Notes: generated from the letters alone by a model not told the origin. DNA of 64,000 nucleotides from Neoceratodus forsteri (GCA_016271365.2 JADMNL010000028.1:98487501-98551500), one strand, 5' to 3'; counted from the first letter of the stretch, positions 24,071-35,451 are shown. Made by a program: numbers and translations.

Positions 24071-24274
24071 TTAGTAGAGATATACCCCTCTAATCCTGCC
24101 TTTAATACTCCACTCCCCCTTCCTGCTCAAGTGTACCCTGTTCCCCGCGTACAAGTCACTATACCCCCAGACCCTACCCCAGTTAGTCACTAACCCATAA
24201 TTTTTGGTGTGGCACCAATCCCTCAGCCACTCGTTGAACTCCTCAATCCTATCCCATCCTTCCTGTGCTTGCAC
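24071..24274 (-). pseudogene. CR1 ORF1: C-terminal esterase-like block
   Basis: The minus-strand peptide contains FNEWLRDWCHTKNYGLVTNW followed by DLYAGNRVHLSRKG. This matches the closing block of the SGNH-hydrolase-like domain in CR1 ORF1 proteins, where the motif normally reads D-G-(L/I)-H-L. Here the aspartate position is N, so the catalytic acid is probably lost. The rest of ORF1 lies beyond the solo LTR at 24696-26713. Confidence 0.65.
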
Positions 24275-24695
24275 ATGGTATCAGGAGTACCTCCGAGAAT
24301 GCCACTGGCTCCCCCAACCCCTCACACTGTCTGCCCATCTCCTCGAACCTCCCCCTCACTACTTCCACAGTCTCCCCCGCCAAGTCATTTGTACCCATGC
24401 AACACTAAATGACGTTCTTCCTCCCCTCGCTGCACCTTGCAGGCAGTGCCTGCCAGTGCCTCCTACAGTCAACCCGGGATAGCTTCACCAAATATGGCTG
24501 TGCCTTCCCCTTCCACCCTATCTCACCCCTTTCAGTATAGAATCCCCAGGATGAGTACCCCATCCTTACCCCTTTCCTTCTCATGCCCCTTCCACCACCC
24601 CAGTATTCGTTCTTCCCTGCCCCTTACCCTGCCAGCTGCACCCTCTGTGACTTTGGTATCTGCATCCCCTACTTCCGCCTCACCTCTTCTCACTG

Positions 24696-26585
24696 TGTAA
24701 CCCCTAGGTGGCGCTATCCCAAGGGCTACTACCCCTGCCTTCTTGGCTAGTAGCAGGTTAAGGGGCCTGAGTTCTGAAACAAGTGCCTCCACCTACAGGT
24801 CAGGGTTGGTAGTGGTCAAGCTAACCTGGGCACAGCCCTATGGGACACTAACCCCCTCTTTCCTTACTAGTGGCCAGAACAATTCACAATAATCACTTTC
24901 ACAATACCCCTGATACACCACACAAGTACCCACACTGTTTGTACTTGCCACCAGGGCTTTCCTCTGGCCCGGCCCTGGGGACCCCCTGTATAACAAGGTT
25001 ATACACAGCAAATAACAGCAGTACAGTACTCTTGCACAAACTGGAACCACAGGGTAAATGCAAAAAAAAAGAGTTAGATCAGATTGTTTTAAGGGCCTTG
25101 AACAAGGGAGGGGCCTAATCAGGTTAATTTGCTTAAAGGCTCTATCAGTCAGACAGTTATGCATGCACTTCAGGGTCCATAAACAGTCACAAACTCTGGG
25201 TACCCAGATGGAGAATGGTGAGCTAGCCAGGAACATTGCAGCTGGTTGGGGCCCTGTGATGGAAGAAAACAACATGCACAACACACACTATTTGTAATCC
25301 GGAGCCGGAGGGCTCAGTTCGTGAAAAGAAAACAACAAAACAATCAGATGACGCACTTTTAGATTAGGGTGTCGTTGCAGGGAGCTACCCTGATGATTAC
25401 TCACGATACCCAAGACTGGACACAGGCTGGACAAAAATTGAGACAGCTGGTGGTTTAATCTGGAGTGCCAGGAGAAGCAGGGCCCACACGATTCGCCAAG
25501 GCGTCGTTCCTATTCAAGCGTGGAGCAGGAGGCTGATCCCCAGGCAGGTCTCTCATCAGTGGCTTTCTCTGTGCAGTGGGGTAGTCTGGCAGGGCCAGCA
25601 TGGCATGGCCCAGGCCGAATGGAGATGAACGCAGATTCAGTCTGATTAGGCTGGATAAAGCTTCCAGCAAGCAGAACACAGTTCACACAGTGGAGAACCA
25701 AATCACGGCCCACTTTCAATACACAGCACATTTACATGTAAGGAAATTCTACTGTACCAGGCAAACTGCTCTCCGGTCACAATCTCAAACTCTCTGCACA
25801 AACCAGGGATTCAAATGCAGCTGGAAATCCTGAGAGGCTGATCGCATTCAGAAAATCTTTGGTCTTCTTCAGGTATGAGCCTGGTAAAAAATCAGTGGCT
25901 TACTTCGTTCTCACAAACTTGGATTTAGTCCAAAATAATTCTCTTCTCTCCCTCTCAGGGGCAGCAGGCAGACATGCAGGCCACAACTCAGGCCTTTCCA
26001 CAGTTCTCTCACGCGAAACTACTCAGACGGCTGCTTGACTGTCTCAAGCTCTTGCTCATTCAGCTCCCAACTGAAATCTGTCTCAACTGACAGCAAGCCA
26101 GGGACTTTCCCCAGAATCCAAAAGGTTTGGTTGGCTGATCCTCCTATCAGTCACAACAAAGACCCCCCCTTCAGGTACAGAAAGGCGCAAAAAGCCCAAA
26201 ACTACAATTCCCACAGATTTTGACTTCAGACAGCTCCTGTAGTCCGGCTCCATTTTAGGTCCCACTAGTACTGATTGGTCCAATTTGCAGTCCGGGACCA
26301 AGATAGTGGAGATAAACAAAACAGTCCTTGCTGCAAAGAAGGCAGAGTAGACAAACTACATTATCATTATCACTCTAAGTGATTTTCAGCAAATAGTTAC
26401 ATCTTTCAACGGAGCTCCCTCTCAGATTACTTATGACTGCAATCCAGGCAGCTCTTAAAGAGACAGTACACAGAGGCTATACCAGCACTCTCTGGCAATC
26501 ACATTTGTCCCCCTATGTATTCCCCCCAAGGTCGCATCTGGAAACGAGTGGTTCCTCACTCAGCGTGCTTGCCTGGTTAATCTCG

Positions 26586-26616
<31 letters not shown>

Positions 26617-26713
26617 AATAAACTGCTAAAATGTAGGACACCAGCCTGGCAGTGAGCATTTAGGCAAGCTCGAGGAAGACTTTTTGGGAACCCCCATTTG
26701 TAGGGGGGTTACA
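24696..26713 (-). mobile_element. Solo LTR of the same Gypsy family (copy 3)
   Basis: 2018 bp, starting TGTAACCCCTAGGTGGCG and ending GTAGGGGGGTTACA, collinear with 16261-18190. Flanking tetramers ACTG and CCTG match at three of four bases, so the duplication is imperfect. The polyadenylation signal seen in sister LTRs has decayed. It is about 90 bp longer than the 3' LTR because of a 113-bp SINE-tail insertion at 26507-26619. It interrupts CR1 ORF1. Confidence 0.87.
26507..26619 (+). mobile_element. SINE 3' end with AAAT tail, inserted in LTR
   Basis: These 113 bp are absent from both LTRs of the Gypsy element at the corresponding place (CACATTT|AAACTGC). The segment reads TCCCCCCAAGGTCGCATCTGG..., then TTAATCTCGTAAATAAAT, ending in about nine AAAT repeats. 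It resembles the SINE tail at 49970-50045 (CCCCCGGGTCGTGCCTG and AAATAAATA), so it is probably a severely 5'-truncated member of that family. Confidence 0.6.
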
Positions 26714-27620
26714 CCTGCCTTATTCCTCCCATCTCCCTTGAACCCCTACCCAGCCTCACTACTTCCTACTTCCTACTGGGCTTCCCATGTTGACCTCCCC
26801 TCCTCCACTGCTGATTTCCAACCCCTCTCCTATCTCTGCTGTTGTCAATTCACAGCCCCCATTCCCTTCTACCCCGACAGTGATGCCCCTCCCATCCTTC
26901 CCCCTTCTTGTAGCCTTCTCTCCTCCAGTCACCCCTCTCCTTCCTTACTAACCCCTCTTGTACCCTTTCATCCTCGCTATCTCTTCCCTTACCTGTTGCC
27001 ATCCCTTTCATGCCCCGCTTGTCCTCCCCTCTTTGGTATGTTCCTGCTCCCCTTCCTCTCCCATAACAGAGGCTCGAATCTATTCCTAGTCGGTACCCCT
27101 CCTACATCTCTTCCCCCCTACTGGTTTCCCCCTCCTGCTTGTTCCTCCATTGTGCCCCCGGTCCCACCCTGGTCCTCCTACCTGCAGCCATCTGCTCTCT
27201 CCCTGGTACTCTTCATGGTCTCTTCCTCCCCCCATCAGGAGGCCTCCTCCTCACCTCGGGCACCCCCTCCCTTCTCCTCTCTTTCCTGCTAGTGCCTCTG
27301 ATACTGGGGTCGGTTTCAGTCCCTAGTTATTCTTCCTCCATTCCCCCTTGCCATCCCCTATCCCCCAGCCAGGATGCCTACCGTACTCATCTGCCCTGCC
27401 ACTTAGACTCCTCCCTAACCTCCACAGTTCCTCCCTCAAACTAGCCAGTTGTCTATAGACCATACACCTCCCAACCTCCAAGCCCAGTCCAGGGTCATGG
27501 CAGACCCACACCCTGTACACCCCACCACCCTTCCAAAGATGCCCACCTTATTGACATGTGGCACCTGCCCCATTTTGGCCCCCATCTTATGTTATGGGCT
27601 CTTACTCCCAGTTTCTGTAC
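26714..27620 (-). pseudogene. CR1 ORF1: N-terminal region
   Basis: Minus-strand sequence upstream of the solo LTR is open in pieces. It contains MVYRQLASLREELWRLGRSL near 27460, resembling the N-terminal coiled coil of CR1 ORF1 proteins. A possible cysteine-containing block precedes it. The rest is proline/serine-rich and frame-disrupted. The assignment depends on position between esterase block and 5' end. Confidence 0.5.
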
Positions 27621-27830
27621 CCCACTACAACTGTTAGGCCCTTATTTACTCAAATTCCTGTCCTCCCCCAAACTAGTCCCCCTACTGCCCCCTTGCTGAC
27701 CGGGTCAACTCAGTCTCAAATTTCATCAACTAGATACTGTATTACTGTAGCAATCCTAAAGCCTCCTTGTCCGTCTTTCACCCCTCAGCTTCCATACTTT
27801 TTGTTCTCAGCTCGTATATAGTTTCACTTA

Positions 27831-28323
27831 GCCCAGTTAGAAATCCTATTGCACTCCAAGTATTACTCAGCCCAGTTGTAGAAATAAACAGAACAAATAA
27901 ATATGTATCATTACAGCAACCCTAACAGTATAGCTCAGTTAGAGAAATAAACAGAACAACTAAATCTGTATTATTATAGCAATCCTAAAAGTATCCAATC
28001 ATTGCTTTGTCTCCACCCCAGAGATCCTGCTGTAATACATACATAATAGCATACGGCATTATGGCGAAACCCGGACCTGTGTGCTCCCCGAGTTGGACCC
28101 CCCAGAGTTGAGAATCATTGGTGTGGGGGTTCAGGGTGCAGCTCCCCATAACGGGTGGTGTGGGGGGTAGAGACTGCCACAGAACAAAGACATGATGCCT
28201 CATGACATTAATCACGCAGCGAGGTAGTGCCACGCGGCATTAAGTCTTGCGACATAATGACCCCATTCCACTGTAATTTAGGACCACACAGGACCCTGAA
28301 TGGGAGGGTGGGTAACTCTAAAG
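27831..28323. other. Unassigned sequence
   Basis: The stretch lies between the approximate CR1 5' end and a minisatellite. Two AGAGAAATAAACAGAACAA-type blocks recur near 27881 and 27940. No gene or known element recognised. Confidence 0.35.
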
Positions 28324-28945
28324 TCCTGACAGAGCTCTGTTGAGCTTGCTCACTCCCCCTCTTTCACTTGTTCATTCTATTTCTCCTGGTGCTGAAGACT
28401 GCCCTTTTGTACTGGGCTCCTGCCTTTGTTGGCACCTTTTTCTGCCCACAAAGAAATCCGCAGAAGTCCCAACAGTGCTCCGTTGAACTTGCTCACTCCC
28501 CCTCTCTCACTCGCTCGTTCTGTTTCTACCAGTGCTGCAGGCTGCCCTTTTGTACTGGGCTCCTGTCTGTGTTGGTGCCTTTTTCTGCTCACAAAGAAAT
28601 CTGCAACAGTCCCGACAGAGCTCCATTGAACTCGCTCGCTCCACCTCTCTCACTCACTCATTCTGTTTCTCCCGGTGCTGCAGGCTGCCCTTTTGTACTG
28701 GGCTCCTGCCTGCATTGGTGTCTTTTTCTGCCCACAAAGAAATCCACAGCAGTCCTGACAGAGTTCCATTGAGCTCAATCACTCCCCCTTTCTCACTCGC
28801 TCGTTCTGTTTCTCCTGGCACTACAGGCTATCCTTTTGCACTGGGCTCCTGCCTGCATTGGCACCTTTTTCTGCCCACAAAGAAATCTACAGCAGTCCCA
28901 ACAGAGCTCTATTAAGCTCGCTCACTCCCCTTCTCTCACTCGCTC
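28324..28945. repeat. Minisatellite, ~143-bp unit, about 4.3 copies
   Basis: Units begin near 28324, 28467, 28610, 28754 and 28897 with CC(T/C)(G/A)ACAG(A/T)G-type sequence. They share CTGCCCACAAAGAAAT and CTTTTG(T/C)ACTGGGCTCC. The open frames across it are a product of the repeat and are not a gene. It ends exactly where copy A of the 295-bp-core element resumes. Confidence 0.85.
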
Positions 28946-30450
28946 ATTCTTAATCTGTCCAAAACTCTGATTTCCCACAGCGACTGCACTATTCTGTGTC
29001 GGAAGTGTGCAAACACATTTTGGCCAGGGTGTGAAAAATGACAGCTGTACTGTTCATAAGGAGGTGTGAAAAAATGCCAGTGTTGAACATCTGGTGTGAA
29101 AATATTACAAATTTGTGAAGTTACAATGGTGCGTGGAAACTGCGCAACGCACACTTGTAACACAGTCATTTTATGGACTTTCGTCACCAGATTTTCAACA
29201 TAGGCATTTTAGGATCTCTGCTCATGAACAACATCACTATCATTTTCTTAATCTATCCCAAAAACTGATTTCCTACAGCAACCGTGCTATTCTGCGCCAG
29301 AAGTGCAAAAAACACATTTCGGCCAGGATATGTAAAATGACAGCTATACTGTTGATAAGGAGGTGTGCAAAAAAATGACAATGTTGAAAATCTGGAGTGA
29401 AAATATTACAGATTCATTAAGTTATGAGCATGCGTGGAAACTGTGCAATGCACGCTCATATAACAGTCATTTTTTGGATTATTTTCACCAAATTTGCAAC
29501 ATAGGCTTTTTGGGAGCCCACCTCATGAACAGTGGCACTATCGTTTCTTTAATCAGTTTCGAAAGGTGATTCTGCGCAGTGACCACTAAATCACCTTTCA
29601 GGACTGAATAATGCCATGACAGTGACTGAATTCATGAGGAGGGGTCCTAATAACCCTGTGTTGAAAATTTGGTGCCAAAATTCCAAAAAATGCCTGAGAT
29701 ATGCACCAAAGTTGAACAAAACCTATTTATGCCATTATACAGCCTACCAGCATTTCTTCAGTTCGCAGTCGGCTTTGAAGAGTGCAGACGTGTTCCTGGT
29801 TTCAGGGAGAAAAAAAAAGCGTTGCAGGAAGATTTTTGTTTTTAGGTTTGTTTTTTGCACACTGGGGGTGGGCTCCCAGTGTGCCACCTGCTTTTCAGGA
29901 GAGGGGACTGAAGCCAGCAGGGATTGGGCCCCCGTTGTAAAAGACTGTTTGGGGGGCATGATGCCAAGGGGCATTGGGCACCCCCTCAGCACACAACAAA
30001 TGGGGGGGCATTATGCCGATGGGGAGTGGGCTCCCCCATCGGCAAATGAACTGGGTCGGGGGCATGCTGACAGGTGGATTGGGCACCCCTGTCATCTTTC
30101 ACGGGGCTCTGAGGCAGCATAGCCACCGCCTCCTTGATGAAATGTTACACCAGGCAAGGTAGGTACCGCCCTGCAATGACAGGTCGCTCCCTCATTGCAG
30201 TGAAATTGCTGACGCTACAATGATGAGGCAGACCGTGATTGCAGCAGTGAAATCGTTACAAGTTGGTGGCACTCTGCAGAACCAGTGTCATCAGGACACT
30301 GGGCCTGCATTGATTGAGCACTGCCAAGCCCAACAACGCAGTGCCGGCATTGGCCGACACAGTGCCGCACCTCCACAATCCGCTTCTCTCCTAAACTGCT
30401 ACATACTGTTTCTTGCGCATGCGCACATGCAAACATAAAAAGGAGGACAT
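28946..30450 (+). repeat. 295-bp-core element, copy A, right part
   Basis: The first bases (CTTAATCTGTCC) continue the tandem unit broken off at 14405. Units of 280-297 bp follow to about 29740. A 39-nt hairpin (29561-29599, GAAAGGTGATT...AATCACCTTTC) lies inside. Then a unique tail runs from 29750 to 30450, with short direct repeats of GGGG-ATTGGGC(A/T)CCCC type. The tail is the reverse complement of 58885-59720, including a TGATTGCAGCAG-GAAATC block. The element ends near AAACATAAAAAGGA. Confidence 0.72.
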
Positions 30451-31490
30451 GACTCTGCCAGTAAGGAAGGGTGATCTGGTGTAGAATGAATATATCAGTT
30501 TTCATCTAAGTTAATTGCTGAAATTCTGTACCGTGAAGCTTACCAAATAAATCTACACAAACACTTATGGAAAAACCAAACATTTTCCATATATCTTTTT
30601 TAGGTGTTAACATATTTCAAATGTAACCCCCTACTCCTAGTGTAACTTACCTGTATGTCTCCTCATTGCCCGACCTGGTAGAAAGCTTGCCTGTGGAATT
30701 CTCCTTCCAGACCTGGGACTGCAGCCTATGGTAGGACCAGAGAAGCAAGGAACTCTGATACGCTGCCACCTCGCACACTCTTTTTCATATTCAGTGCACC
30801 CACCCTGTCCCAGAACTGAATTTTGCCACTACAACTTCTGCCCACACCAAGGACACCTCGCCTCAAGTGTGCTCTGATCCCCAACAGTTTCTGTGCTTAC
30901 TCTCTCTCATGTGCTGTAACATGCGCAAGCACACTTTAATACCGGCCAGCGTGGGAACAGTCTTCCAGGAGTGAGAGTGTGCAGCTGTAAGCAATAAGCG
31001 GGAAGAATAAAAAAATTAAAAGATACATTTTTTTTGTCACTGTGGGATCCAGGGCTGGTGTTTGTCTGATGGGAGAGGGGATTGTGTTTTATATATATAT
31101 ATATATATGTATATAAAAGATAGACTTTTTTGTAGCGAAAGCACTGTCAGGCGGACCTAGAACATCTCCAACCTGAGTTCGGATCTATCTGAGTCCTACA
31201 GACATTGAGAGATCCGGGGGAGGTTCTGATTTTGGTTGGACCGGTCCACCCATCCCTAGCCACCATGCGGCACTTTCACTCCCTCCCATATGCAGTCATA
31301 GGTGGCTCCAAGTGTTGGTGTCTCGTAACTGATTAAGGTGACCATGCATGGATCAGGGTATGGGCTTTCTGTTTGCCATCCAAAGTGGATGTAGGTGGAT
31401 TGAGGATAAAAACAAAAGTGCACACAAGGATTTCTAAGTAAATAAATATATTATTATATAGAACAGCAAACAAACAGAAAGTACAAAGAT
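30451..31490. other. Unassigned sequence with AT microsatellite
   Basis: An (AT)n run lies at about 31091-31108. The rest has no gene-like frame and no family I recognise. Confidence 0.4.
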
Positions 31491-31496
31491 CAAAGA

Positions 31497-31597
31497 AAGC
31501 TTTAGCCTTATTCTGCCTGTTTGCTGATTTATGTGGTAAAACCGCATTTGTTAGAAAAATCCTTGTATGCGCTGTTTTTTGTATCCTGGATATTTTA
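31497..31597. repeat. Inverted repeat arm (partner 34260-34360)
   Basis: Read in reverse complement it aligns with 34262-34360 through ATACAAAAAACAG, CAAGGATTTTTC and AGGCAGAATAAGGCTAAAG. These are two copies of one short element in opposite orientation, 2.7 kb apart, on either side of the 12-bp minisatellite. Confidence 0.6.
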
Positions 31598-32952
31598 GTG
31601 TGGAAGAATATCTTTATTTCTTAAGCTCCAGAAGCAAATGATTTGATACCTTTTAATGGACCAACATAGATGTAACAACAAGAACCCCTTCTTCAGAAGC
31701 GTAATGGCAGTTATTTCGAAAAAACAATACCTTTAAGAACTAGATCATGCAGAAAAAACAGAAAAAAATCCCCATTAGTTTAAAATACTCATTTAAAAAA
31801 TACAGATGATGATGTCAGAGAAGTTTAACAGTACCATGTTACCTTCAACTGGGAGAGTCCCAGGATCAAAGATGTATGGTGCAAAACACATGCAAAGAAT
31901 CCTACTGCATATAAATTTAATTGACATAAGATAACACTGCTGGAGCAGATGACTGTTAAATCAAGCTATTAGTGTCACAGTGTGTATAAGGATGTGATTA
32001 CTGAAAAACAACCCTCACCCAGATTAAAGACATACTGAAATTGTTTTAGGACTCCAAGAAGTTTCAATGTATGCATTATAGACAAGGAATTACTAGTAAA
32101 GCTGTCTTAAAAACATCAGTACACACTGTATGATGTGTGAAACTTAGCTGGACCTATCACCCAGCTATACTCTCCAGCTAGATATCATGCCCCATAAACT
32201 TCAAAAACCTCTAGTGTAGTGACAGGACTTTATAAATGATATTTTAAATATAAATTGACAGTGTTAGTGTCAAACAAAAAACTCTTGTCCGGGACCACCA
32301 TGGAATTAAGACCATGTAGCCTGATATGTACTGATGTAAATACATTTTCAGTGTATAACAACTTGATGTGCCAGAAGTGACTAAGGAATCTGAAAAAGAG
32401 ATAAACATTTAATTTCTCTCCTCCTCTTCACACAAACAATATACCCTACCCCACCCTACATCCCCATAATGCGGGGCAAGGGGTAACTAGCTTTAAGGAG
32501 ATACACACACACACACACTCTTTTAATGAACCATCAGTCACTGCAATTGTTCCCCAAAGGAATTCAACTTGTCATGAAAGCCCAAGTAAAAGGGATCATG
32601 TATCCTAATACCTACAGAGCAAAAATGTGACACTATTTAACCTTACTCCTATCTGCTTAGTAACATTTCCAAGGATTCTGATTAGAATCACAATGAAATA
32701 AATCTGCCACCCTCCCCAGGGTAAGGTAACTAGAAGTAAATATTAAGTATGTCTGTAAGACCAGAGGTCTAACATACCTACATTTCCACAATTACTACAA
32801 TACTAGCCTAATGTAAAGAGATCTGTCCAGGACCCACATGCAAATGAGATCTCGCACCCTGATATGTTTAGAGTTTAAAAAAAGTGCATAAATATGTAGT
32901 TAAAAAATATATAAATATGTAAAATATTTGTTTCTTAAGAGAAGATGAGCAC
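31598..32952. other. AT-rich sequence, no recognised gene
   Basis: Frequent stops in all frames. A short CA run occurs at about 32501-32517. A block near 31650-31710 (GGACCAACATAGATG, then CTTCTTCAGAAGC) looks like the end of an interspersed repeat that I cannot name. Confidence 0.4.
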
Positions 32953-34015
32953 AGTCAGCACCACAATCAACACCTCAATCAGCACCACAATCAGCACCAC
33001 AATCAACACCACAGTCAGCACCACAATCAACACCTCAATCAGCACCACAATCAGCACCACAGTCAATACCACAATCAGCACCACAATCAACACCACAATC
33101 AACACCACAATCAACACCACAATCAACACCTCAATCAGCACCACAATCAGCACCACAGTCAATACCACAATCAGCACCACAATCAATACCACAATCAACA
33201 CCACAATCAGCACTACAATCAGCACCACAATCAACACCTCAATCAGCACCACAATCAGCACCACAATCAACACCACAATCAGCACCTCAATCAGCACCAC
33301 AATCAACACCTCAATCAGCACCACAATCAACACCACAATCGGCACCGCAATCAATACACAATCAGCACCACAATCAGCACCACAATCAGCACAACAATCA
33401 ACACCTCAATCAGCACCACAATCAACACCTCAATCAGCACCTCAATCAACACCACAATCAGCACCACAATCAGCTCCACAATCAACACCTCAATCAGCAC
33501 CACAATCAGCACCACAGTCAATACCACAATCAACACCTCAATCAGCACCACAATCAACACCACAATCAACACCACAATCAGCACCACCATCAACACTTCA
33601 ATCAGCACCACAATCAATACCACAATCAATACCGCAATCAACATCACAATCAACACCTCAATCAGCACCACAATCAATACCACAATCAGCACCACAATCA
33701 GCACCACAATCAATACCACAATTAACACAACAATCAGCACCACAATCAACACCTCAATCAGCAACACAATCACTACCACAATCAGCACCACAATCAATAC
33801 CACAATCAGCACCACAATCAATACCACAATCAACATCACAATCAGCACCACAATCAACACCACAATCAGCACCACACTCAGCACCACAATCAACACCTCG
33901 ATCAGCACCATAATCAGCACCACAATCAACACCACGATCAGCACCACTTTCAACACCACAATCAGCACCACAATCGGCACCACAATCAGCACCACAATCA
34001 ACACCACAATTGAAC
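32953..34015. repeat. 12-bp minisatellite, about 88 units
   Basis: The unit is CACCACAATCA(A/G), 12 bp, with variants CACCTCAATCA and CACCACAGTCA. The unit length is a multiple of three and contains no stop in most frames. As a result long open frames appear on both strands (plus: S/T/I/N-rich, then A/P/Q/S-rich; minus: V/L/I-rich). No start context, signal or domain supports translation. Interspersed point variants suggest internal duplication of multi-unit blocks. Confidence 0.95.
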
Positions 34016-34259
34016 AAGATGTTGTGCTGGTATAACATCACTGCTGAAGGTGGCAGCTGACCAATCAGGATGCAGGATTTATTTCTTGCAATTGTATAAT
34101 TGTATATAATGTTGCCCACATGTAACTCCAGGCCCCATGTTGACGGTGGTGGCACTCCATGGTCAGAGAATTTGGTTGACAAAGAACCCTTAATCATATG
34201 ACGAAGGGTTCAGGCTCTATGTGTCAGAGGACCTTTTGTTGTGCAGTCACTTTAAACAC

Positions 34260-34360
34260 TCACGGATACAAAAAACAGCACAAACAAGGATTTTTCAAAC
34301 AAATGCAATGTTACTGCATTAATCACCAAGCAGGCAGAATAAGGCTAAAGATTTGTGTTA
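34260..34360. repeat. Inverted repeat arm (partner 31497-31597)
   Basis: This is the plus-strand counterpart of the arm at 31497-31597. See that entry for shared blocks. Confidence 0.6.
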
Positions 34361-35413
34361 CTTCTCAGTGTGGTCCAGCATCTCTTACTGCCCCAGCAGG
34401 GTGCCTGCCTCCCAAAATGGGAATTGATGGACACACCGTTGCAGTTAGATGAAAACAAAGATTGCATCCTCACATTTATTAAAACCCAGGACACTCAGGC
34501 AATACTGACAATTATTGATGGTACAAAATGTGATTAAACAAGCACAGAGGGATGTCAATACTTTGTTATAACATGGGATAGAAATGTCCTATGTTCTGAT
34601 TGGCTGAATTAGTTCCGAGATGTTTATCCCTCAGAAATGCATAGGTTGGAACAAGTTCTAGTAGTAGGATTTGGATGACTGCCATGTCCCATTTGGGCCA
34701 ATTTTTTTTTTTTGTTTAACAAACAAACAAAAAAGATAAGATTGTCCTTGCCAGGCATCCATGGTTGTCAGTGAGGGCTGGGGTTATGTGTGGTGAGGAA
34801 CTGCTTGAGCAAATAGTGTCAGAGGGAGGGAGTCACTGCAGGGCGGCATGTAAGACTTACTGTAGGAGTCCCTATTCATAGTCTACATGCCCTCCAGGTA
34901 GCCAACTCATTCATAACATGCCATAACACGCACTGTGGTTAGGGGCCTAGATCCACTGATCACTTTATGGATGCTTTCTTCAGAGGCACAGTCTAGTCCT
35001 GTGGATGTGCAGAGTCCTCCACATGTTTGGAGAGGGGACTCTTCACATCAGGAGGTTATCTAGGCACCCAAAAAGAGGCGTGTAGAGTTTTCCGGATCTG
35101 GCCTTGCACCCCAGATTGTATCGTGCTTCCAGAGCTGTTACTGGTTTCAGAGATGTGTCCCTAATTTTAATCACTTGCACCTTATTGTTTCAAGACTCAC
35201 TCCTTATGAAGAATGGTCACAAAACAGTCTGTAACAGAGAACATCTGTGTTTAAAATTAGAAACATAAAATATTTGTGTAAATGTGTATTTGAGCAATAT
35301 GTTCTGTAATCTGCAATACTGCATCATTGTCTGTGGAACAATTAGCCATGCTGCACAGGCCATTGCAATCAAGCCTCTGGGCATAATGGACTATCATGCA
35401 AAATGTCTTCAAC

Positions 35414-35451
<38 letters not shown>

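Larger units (their letters stand above)
14406..27830 (-). mobile_element. Near full-length CR1 LINE with three nested insertions
   Basis: The 3' end at 14406-14450 is a CR1 tail: on the minus strand a GCAGATTCGTATG block leads into TATGTTC-type repeats. Going upstream on the minus strand come RT, endonuclease and ORF1 parts, all collinear once three insertions are removed: Gypsy 16261-22257, SINE 23561-24060 and solo LTR 24696-26713. What remains is about 4.9 kb, close to a full CR1. The 5' limit is approximate because the 5' UTR has no motif I can anchor. It sits inside copy A of the 295-bp-core element. Confidence 0.85.

Noticed and set aside
26684..27292. 202-codon plus-strand frame
   Set aside because: It starts inside the LTR end and runs antisense through C-rich CR1 ORF1 sequence.
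28368..28915. Overlapping 127-134 codon frames
   Set aside because: They repeat every 143 bp with the minisatellite and are not an independent gene.
29616..30122. 168-codon plus-strand frame
   Set aside because: It lies in the non-coding tail of the 295-bp-core element. The homologous inverted copy does not preserve the frame.
13249..30450. CRISPR-like or prokaryotic array
   Set aside because: Repeat units are ~295 bp and the context is a vertebrate transposon landscape; no cas genes or short direct repeats with unique spacers.
32945..33913. 322-codon plus-strand frame (S/T/I/N then A/P/Q/S repeats)
   Set aside because: It is the translation of the 12-bp minisatellite. The opposite strand is equally open, and there is no start context or domain.
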